Source of the DNA: CAJQQY01 sp964564545 | GTDB lineage: Bacteria; Bacteroidota; Bacteroidia; Chitinophagales; Saprospiraceae | Assembly (NCBI GenBank): GCA_964564545.1 | Contig: CAZMBP010000021.1 | Location: 42,861-106,860, forward strand | Length of the DNA: 64,000 bases | Reading direction: 5' to 3' | Shown here: positions 60,292-64,000 of the stretch, piece after piece | How positions within the stretch are numbered: the stretch's first letter is position 1 | Layout: every line of letters starts with the position of its first letter | The notes under the pieces: generated by a model | Database searches by the model: none | What the model saw: only the letters and a program-made list of their open reading frames with translations | Told to the model about the DNA's origin: nothing | Made by a program: the position numbers and the translations under genes

Positions 60292-61458
60292 TTAGCTAAT
60301 TGCTTGTTGCAATTTTTTTGGTAATTCAAAATCAAAAGTTGGGATTTCAAGTTTAGAGTGACCTTTAACGAGGTTAGAATATTTATCAGAAATAACTGAC
60401 CATAAATATCTTCTTTCAGCTACCTCCAATAGTTCTGATGAAATAGTTTCCAAGTCATAAGATTCAATGTCTTGTAACATTGTTAGAAGTTGAGTTGAAT
60501 CTTTAAAATAAAGGCCATGATTTTCTTTAGTAACTCTATTGTAAATAATATCAAATGAAATAATTGGTAATCCTAAGTACATGGCTTCCACTAATGAAGG
60601 ATTAGTTCCGCCTTCGCTATGACCATGAACATAAACTTTCGCATTAGATCTAAATTGATTTAAAAGATTTGATTCGTAAATTGGATCCAACAAATGAAGA
60701 TGGTCTAGCTTTGAATATACATTCTGGAGTAATTTCCCGTAGTCACTATTTTTCCAATTTCCAATTAAGACTAGCGGTAAATTTTCCTGTTGAGCAAATG
60801 CTTCAAGAATCACATGGATGTTATTCTCAGGTTCAATTCGAGCAACTTTGAAAGCATAATCGTTTTTCAAAAAAGGATATTTCTCAGTAGTAGAAGGTTG
60901 AATTTCTTCAGCATTATTATGATCGGCTCCGTATTCAATTAAGTTACTTGATTTGCCGTAACGATCTAAAACATATTTTTGGATGGCTGCATTATCCGCA
61001 ACAATTTCATCTGCACACCATACAGCAATTTTTTCACTCCATGATAAAAATAATTTTGCATGCTTGCTCCACTTTGCTCTTCTCCATTCTAATCCATCAA
61101 CGTTTACGATGACTTTTCGAAACGGAAAAAAGAATTTGATGAAAGGTAAAAACAAGCAACCTGATACTCCCAAAACCAATAATACATCACAAAAGAATAC
61201 TGCATGTATCATTGAAAGAATATCATAAAAAATACTTTGGATTCCGTTTGCTGAAAGTGGGATATATTTAATTTTTGCACCGTTCCATTCTGGAACTCTT
61301 TCTTTTGCACTATAATGTTTTGTGCTGTTATAAACGGTAATAGAATAATCCTGATTTAGGTTTTCTACTAATTGATGAGCAAGTGTTTCGAAACCTCCAT
61401 ACCTAGCAGGTACACCTACAGTTCCTATAATTCCTAATTTTCTTTTTGACTTCTTCAT
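60292..61458 (-). CDS. Glycosyltransferase, DUF1972/rhamnosyltransferase-like
   Basis: A 388-residue GT-B-fold transferase with the DUF1972 N-terminal pattern KLGIIGTVGVPARYGGFETLAHQLVENL, then LVLGVSGCLFLPF and NVDGLEWRRAKWSKHAKLFL. The C-terminal donor domain contains YVHGHSEGGTNPSLVEAMYLGLPII with the conserved Glu pair. It probably adds a deoxyhexose to a polysaccharide. It begins the minus-strand run of 60292-56142, and its upstream region shares sequence elements with the exopolysaccharide operon promoter at 50 kb, which suggests joint control. Confidence 0.88.
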   Translation of the reverse strand: MKKSKRKLGIIGTVGVPARYGGFETLAHQLVENLNQDYSITVYNSTKHYSAKERVPEWNGAKIKYIPLSANGIQSIFYDILSMIHAVFFCDVLLVLGVSGCLFLPFIKFFFPFRKVIVNVDGLEWRRAKWSKHAKLFLSWSEKIAVWCADEIVADNAAIQKYVLDRYGKSSNLIEYGADHNNAEEIQPSTTEKYPFLKNDYAFKVARIEPENNIHVILEAFAQQENLPLVLIGNWKNSDYGKLLQNVYSKLDHLHLLDPIYESNLLNQFRSNAKVYVHGHSEGGTNPSLVEAMYLGLPIISFDIIYNRVTKENHGLYFKDSTQLLTMLQDIESYDLETISSELLEVAERRYLWSVISDKYSNLVKGHSKLEIPTFDFELPKKLQQAIS

Positions 61459-61596
61459 GGTTAGGTTATATTTATTAAAGAGTTAAATTGTTATGTATAC
61501 CCATGACTATTCAAATTGAAAACCAAAACATAAAACATTGATAATCAGTACTTTAGATATAAAAAAACCAATTATATATTCTCAAAATTAAAATCA

Positions 61597-61680
61597 TTCT
61601 CATTTTGAGAAAAGAATCATTTTGAAAAAGAAACGTTTCAAAATGATTTTCATAAAAAGAATAACAATACATACACGCCT
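61597..61680 (-). promoter_or_regulatory. Regulatory elements shared with the exopolysaccharide operon promoter
   Basis: The palindromes and the 19-base element lie 140-220 bases upstream of the glycosyltransferase start at 61458, the same range as their counterparts before wza at 50030. The shared parts are the TCAAAATGA core and TAACAATACATA with CGCCT. Confidence 0.55.
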
Positions 61681-61695
61681 TTTTTAAAAATAAAA

Positions 61696-61721
61696 AAACT
61701 GAGCCCACAAGGGTTCAGTTT
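61696..61721 (-). terminator. Terminator of an unassigned minus-strand transcript
   Basis: AAACTGAGCCC (61696-61706) pairs with GGGTTCAGTTT (61711-61721), one G-T pair; on the minus strand seven T follow. It is nearly the same as the terminator at 62075-62100. No annotated gene ends here, so it must end a transcript that starts between here and about 62070. Confidence 0.8.
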
Positions 61722-61960
61722 CATAATAACAAATACTCATTATTCTATCTCTTTTGTTTTTTAACTCGCTTAAAAACCGGGACAATAAGCTCCAGTTGAT
61801 AACTAACAAAACTACATTTATCTTAATATAGAGGGGCTGTGATTCATTATTTTTTGATCCTTATTATAATTTATTCAAAAACTATTTTGAACAAAACCAA
61901 GGCACTTGGCTGGCTCCAGTTTAGAATAAAGACTCACCTTTATTTTTATATCTTCAACTT
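61722..61960 (-). ncRNA. Candidate small RNA on the minus strand
   Basis: Between the terminator at 61696-61721 and the FNR-like box at 61976-61989 there is room for a transcript of about 240 bases with no convincing reading frame. It contains CCAAG-TG-C-CTTGG-like inverted sequence near 61897-61910 and two AACTGGAGC units (around 61793 and 61917). The evidence is positional only; no TAnnTTTG box lies at the usual distance from the box. Confidence 0.3.
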
Positions 61961-61975
61961 GTAGTTTCTTGATAA

Positions 61976-61989
61976 TTGATTTGTATCAA
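61976..61989. promoter_or_regulatory. Perfect FNR-like palindrome, single
   Basis: TTGAT-TTGT-ATCAA fits the FNR consensus exactly. No clear second box lies at 22 bp and no gene starts nearby on either strand. It may control the candidate small RNA or be a chance match. Confidence 0.45.
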
Positions 61990-62074
61990 AAAAAAAATTA
62001 AGATCATCAATTGTTTATTACTAACTAATTTGGAAATTAAATTTCAAAATAATCTAATGGAGATTTGCAAAAAA

Positions 62075-62100
62075 AAACTGAGCCCCTGAGGGCTCAGTTT
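62075..62100 (-). terminator. Terminator of the FG-GAP/T9SS gene
   Basis: AAACTGAGCCC (62075-62085) pairs perfectly with GGGCTCAGTTT (62090-62100) around the loop CTGA, with a run of eight T on the minus strand. It stands 28 bases after the stop of the last gene. Confidence 0.92.
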
Positions 62101-62127
62101 CGAATAACCGTAGAATATACATTAGAT

Positions 62128-64000
62128 TTATTTTATTAATATTTTGCCTGAATAATTAATTCCATTTGCTCCAACAGCTTTCACAATGAAATAACCAGTT
62201 GGTAATACTCCTCTTTGTATTTCCATAATATCATCACCTCCTCCAGTCTTCTCCATCATCTTTTCTCCCAATAAATCATAAAGAGATAAGTTGACAATAT
62301 TTACCTTTCCTCCATCAAGAGGTATTATTTGAATTGAGGATTGCTCATCCATTGGATTAGGGAAAATATGTAATTGTCCAGCCACAACTGTCGTGTTGGG
62401 TGCTCTTCCAATTATATTGAAAACTGAATTCGTTTTCAAAGGATCAACATTATCAAAGAATATGTTAGCAAAGTTTTCTAAAACTTCACCGTCTTCCAGA
62501 CCTTCATTAGGTCGTATTTTGAAGGTAACAAACCCATGACTCTCAACTTCATTTGTCAAACTATCTGGCATATTAATATTTTCAAATGTCCAAACAAGTC
62601 GATTTTCATCCTGAATATCAAAACGATAATTATGACTCGCTAAACCTACTTGAAGAGTATTCATATCCAGACCATCAGGTAGCTCATCTTCAATCCTTAC
62701 AGTCGACACGGTTGCATTACCTACATTTTGAAATCTAATCTTATAAATTAGTTCTTGATCATTATCAATGTATCCCTCTGGAGTTACTAATATATCATTT
62801 GGATCTATTGCCCCTACTGCCAATTGAATATCAACGGAAGTGTTATTAGTAAGATTACAATCACTTTCATTACCATTAAAAGTAGCTGTCAATTGAATAT
62901 TATCTCCTATCGTGGCATTTGCTGAAACTGAATCAACAAGATAAATAGTAACTGAAGTTCCAATTGGAACATCTCTTACATCCCATATTCTATTTCCTCC
63001 ATCTGCACTTGTCCAAGGTATTGAACTTTCTAATGGAATCACATCATCCCCAAATGCTACAGTTAATAAACCACCGGTTGCAGCCTGAGCACCAGTATTT
63101 TTGTATGTCAAAGTAATGAAATTTTCAAACCCTACTCGATGAGCGGAAGCAGAAATTTCAACCTCCAAATCAGGTAATACACAAGTAGCAGTATCAGCAA
63201 AATTATTTCCGCAGTATTGTCCTCCAATCCCAACAACATCAACAGTTCGTTGAGTCGTACAGGTAGGATTCCAATTAGTTCCTGAAGCACTTTGTTCAAT
63301 AGTATATTCATCTGGTGCTACCAAAACTGAATACTCACCATTATTATTTGTTACAGTTGAAATATTTCCAGGTTGTAGAGTAATTCTCATATTAGGAACC
63401 CCAACTTCATCGTTGTCTTGAGTACAATTTTGATTTTCATCGTAATAAACGACACCACAAACTTCACTTGCGTTATCTTCTGTTATAGTAAAACAACCAC
63501 TAGGTGTTTGATTAGTCAAAATTTGACGATATCCAGAATTCCATTCGACAATAATAGAGTCAACTGTAGTAGCATCTCCCAATCCAAAGATAGTTTTCAA
63601 CTCATTTTGACCACCTACTCCACCTCCAGTCTGACTAGACAATTCTCTCATTTGCCATACATCCTCTCCATAAATATTTGCTTTCACTCTGATTTTTGTA
63701 CCAATAGCAGATGCATTTGTATTAGTACCTGCTAATATGATACAAGCTTTATTTTGGCATTTCCCTCTAGTATTTTGATAAATAAAATTCTCATTTAACT
63801 GGTGATTCGCTACGAATAAATCCACATCACCATCATTATCATAATCTGCCCATGCTGACCCAAATGACTGTCCAGCATCCTGAGTAATATTGTTAGTAAT
63901 AGAAGTGAATGTTCCATCTCCGTTGTTGGAGTAAAGGAAGTTATTTTGATTTTTATTATTACTCACAAACAAATCTAAATCTCCATCATTATCGTAATCT
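62128..64000 (-). CDS. FG-GAP/ASPIC T9SS type A protein (5' end outside the window)
   Basis: Only the last 624 residues or so are visible; the frame is open through base 64000, so the ATG at 63972 is internal. The visible order is FG-GAP/VCBS units with calcium-binding DYDNDGD loops (DYDNDGDVDLFVANHQ), an ASPIC/UnbV-like domain (GTKIRVKANIYGEDVWQMRE to FGLGDATTVDSIIVEW), an SdrD-B-like domain (VYYDENQNCTQDNDEVGVPN), a CARDB-like segment, a DUF11-type domain (LIYKIRFQNVGNATVSTVRI) and a type A T9SS sorting domain (LHIFPNPMDEQSSIQI to YSGKILIK). It is a secreted, probably surface-attached, adhesin-like protein. Confidence 0.92.
   Translation of the reverse strand, partial: DYDNDGDLDLFVSNNKNQNNFLYSNNGDGTFTSITNNITQDAGQSFGSAWADYDNDGDVDLFVANHQLNENFIYQNTRGKCQNKACIILAGTNTNASAIGTKIRVKANIYGEDVWQMRELSSQTGGGVGGQNELKTIFGLGDATTVDSIIVEWNSGYRQILTNQTPSGCFTITEDNASEVCGVVYYDENQNCTQDNDEVGVPNMRITLQPGNISTVTNNNGEYSVLVAPDEYTIEQSASGTNWNPTCTTQRTVDVVGIGGQYCGNNFADTATCVLPDLEVEISASAHRVGFENFITLTYKNTGAQAATGGLLTVAFGDDVIPLESSIPWTSADGGNRIWDVRDVPIGTSVTIYLVDSVSANATIGDNIQLTATFNGNESDCNLTNNTSVDIQLAVGAIDPNDILVTPEGYIDNDQELIYKIRFQNVGNATVSTVRIEDELPDGLDMNTLQVGLASHNYRFDIQDENRLVWTFENINMPDSLTNEVESHGFVTFKIRPNEGLEDGEVLENFANIFFDNVDPLKTNSVFNIIGRAPNTTVVAGQLHIFPNPMDEQSSIQIIPLDGGKVNIVNLSLYDLLGEKMMEKTGGGDDIMEIQRGVLPTGYFIVKAVGANGINYSGKILIK

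Larger units (their letters stand above)
61459..62127. other. 669-base interval with two terminators, shared promoter elements and a possible small RNA
   Basis: From left to right: the palindrome TTCTCA-TTT-TGAGAA (61597-61611), the inverted repeat AATCATTTTGAAA/TTTCAAAATGATT (61615-61627/61636-61648), the element TAACAATACATACACGCCT (61662-61680; 17 of 19 bases as at 50262-50280), a minus-strand terminator (61696-61721), a perfect FNR-like box (61976-61989) and the terminator of the next gene (62075-62100). No protein gene longer than about 20 codons is supported. Confidence 0.6.

Noticed and set aside
61800..61960. Short minus-strand peptides such as a GTG-started 20-codon frame
   Set aside because: Too short, with non-standard start and no conserved feature.

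Overview
The window is AT-rich (roughly one third G+C by eye) and densely coded. It comes from a Bacteroidota genome, most likely a Saprospiria-like relative. The evidence is type IX secretion sorting domains (types A and B), a PorP/SprF-OmpA protein, several TAnnTTTG -7 boxes (the Bacteroidota promoter form), SusD-free glycosidases, and ACGCAAAG palindromic repeats of a kind I associate with this phylum. No rRNA, tRNA, CRISPR array or complete insertion sequence was seen.

Layout. 0-9 kb: a SlyD-type isomerase, a GH3 beta-glucosidase, two secreted proteins of unknown role, a beta-barrel protein, a membrane protein with an effector-associated (EAD11-like) domain, and a GH88 lipoprotein. 9-14 kb: a hypF-hypC-hypD-hypE maturation operon with no hydrogenase structural genes in view. 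14-37 kb: a compact stress/dormancy island with a phosphoribosyltransferase, an alpha/beta hydrolase, dodecin, an HtrA protease operon, an ArsC-like protein, coiled-coil proteins, a CbpA-thioredoxin operon, two flavodoxin-like proteins, Hsp20, a GT4-toroid protein with a GH130 phosphorylase, a CaCA antiporter and a Ca2+-type P-ATPase. 37-50 kb: one long minus-strand exopolysaccharide operon (Wza, Wzc, Wzx, Wzy, four glycosyltransferase or acyltransferase genes and two kinase-fold proteins). 50-56 kb: a divergent sigma-54 response regulator, a FIST protein and a hybrid histidine kinase. 56-64 kb: PorP-OmpA, an NHL/T9SS-B protein, a DUF1972 glycosyltransferase, and the 3' part of a large FG-GAP/T9SS-A protein cut by the window edge.

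Main discovery. The promoters of the 15-35 kb island share an architecture. Two FNR-like palindromes, (A/T)TGA(T/C)-N4-(A/G)TCA(A/T), sit 22 bp apart centre to centre (23 bp once), at seven intergenic regions; an eighth region has one perfect palindrome. In five promoters a perfect TAnnTTTG -7 box lies 33-34 bp from the centre of the proximal palindrome, which puts the sites near -41 and -63. Two of these regions are bidirectional. This describes a Crp/Fnr-family regulon of about 20 genes whose content resembles the mycobacterial DosR dormancy regulon (Hsp20, cation ATPase, phosphoribosyltransferase/hydrolase). The regulator itself is not in the window.

A second shared set of sequences (TTTCAAAATGAGAA repeats and a 19-bp element) links the exopolysaccharide operon promoter at 50 kb with the glycosyltransferase/T9SS operon promoter at 61.6 kb, next to the sigma-54 regulator.
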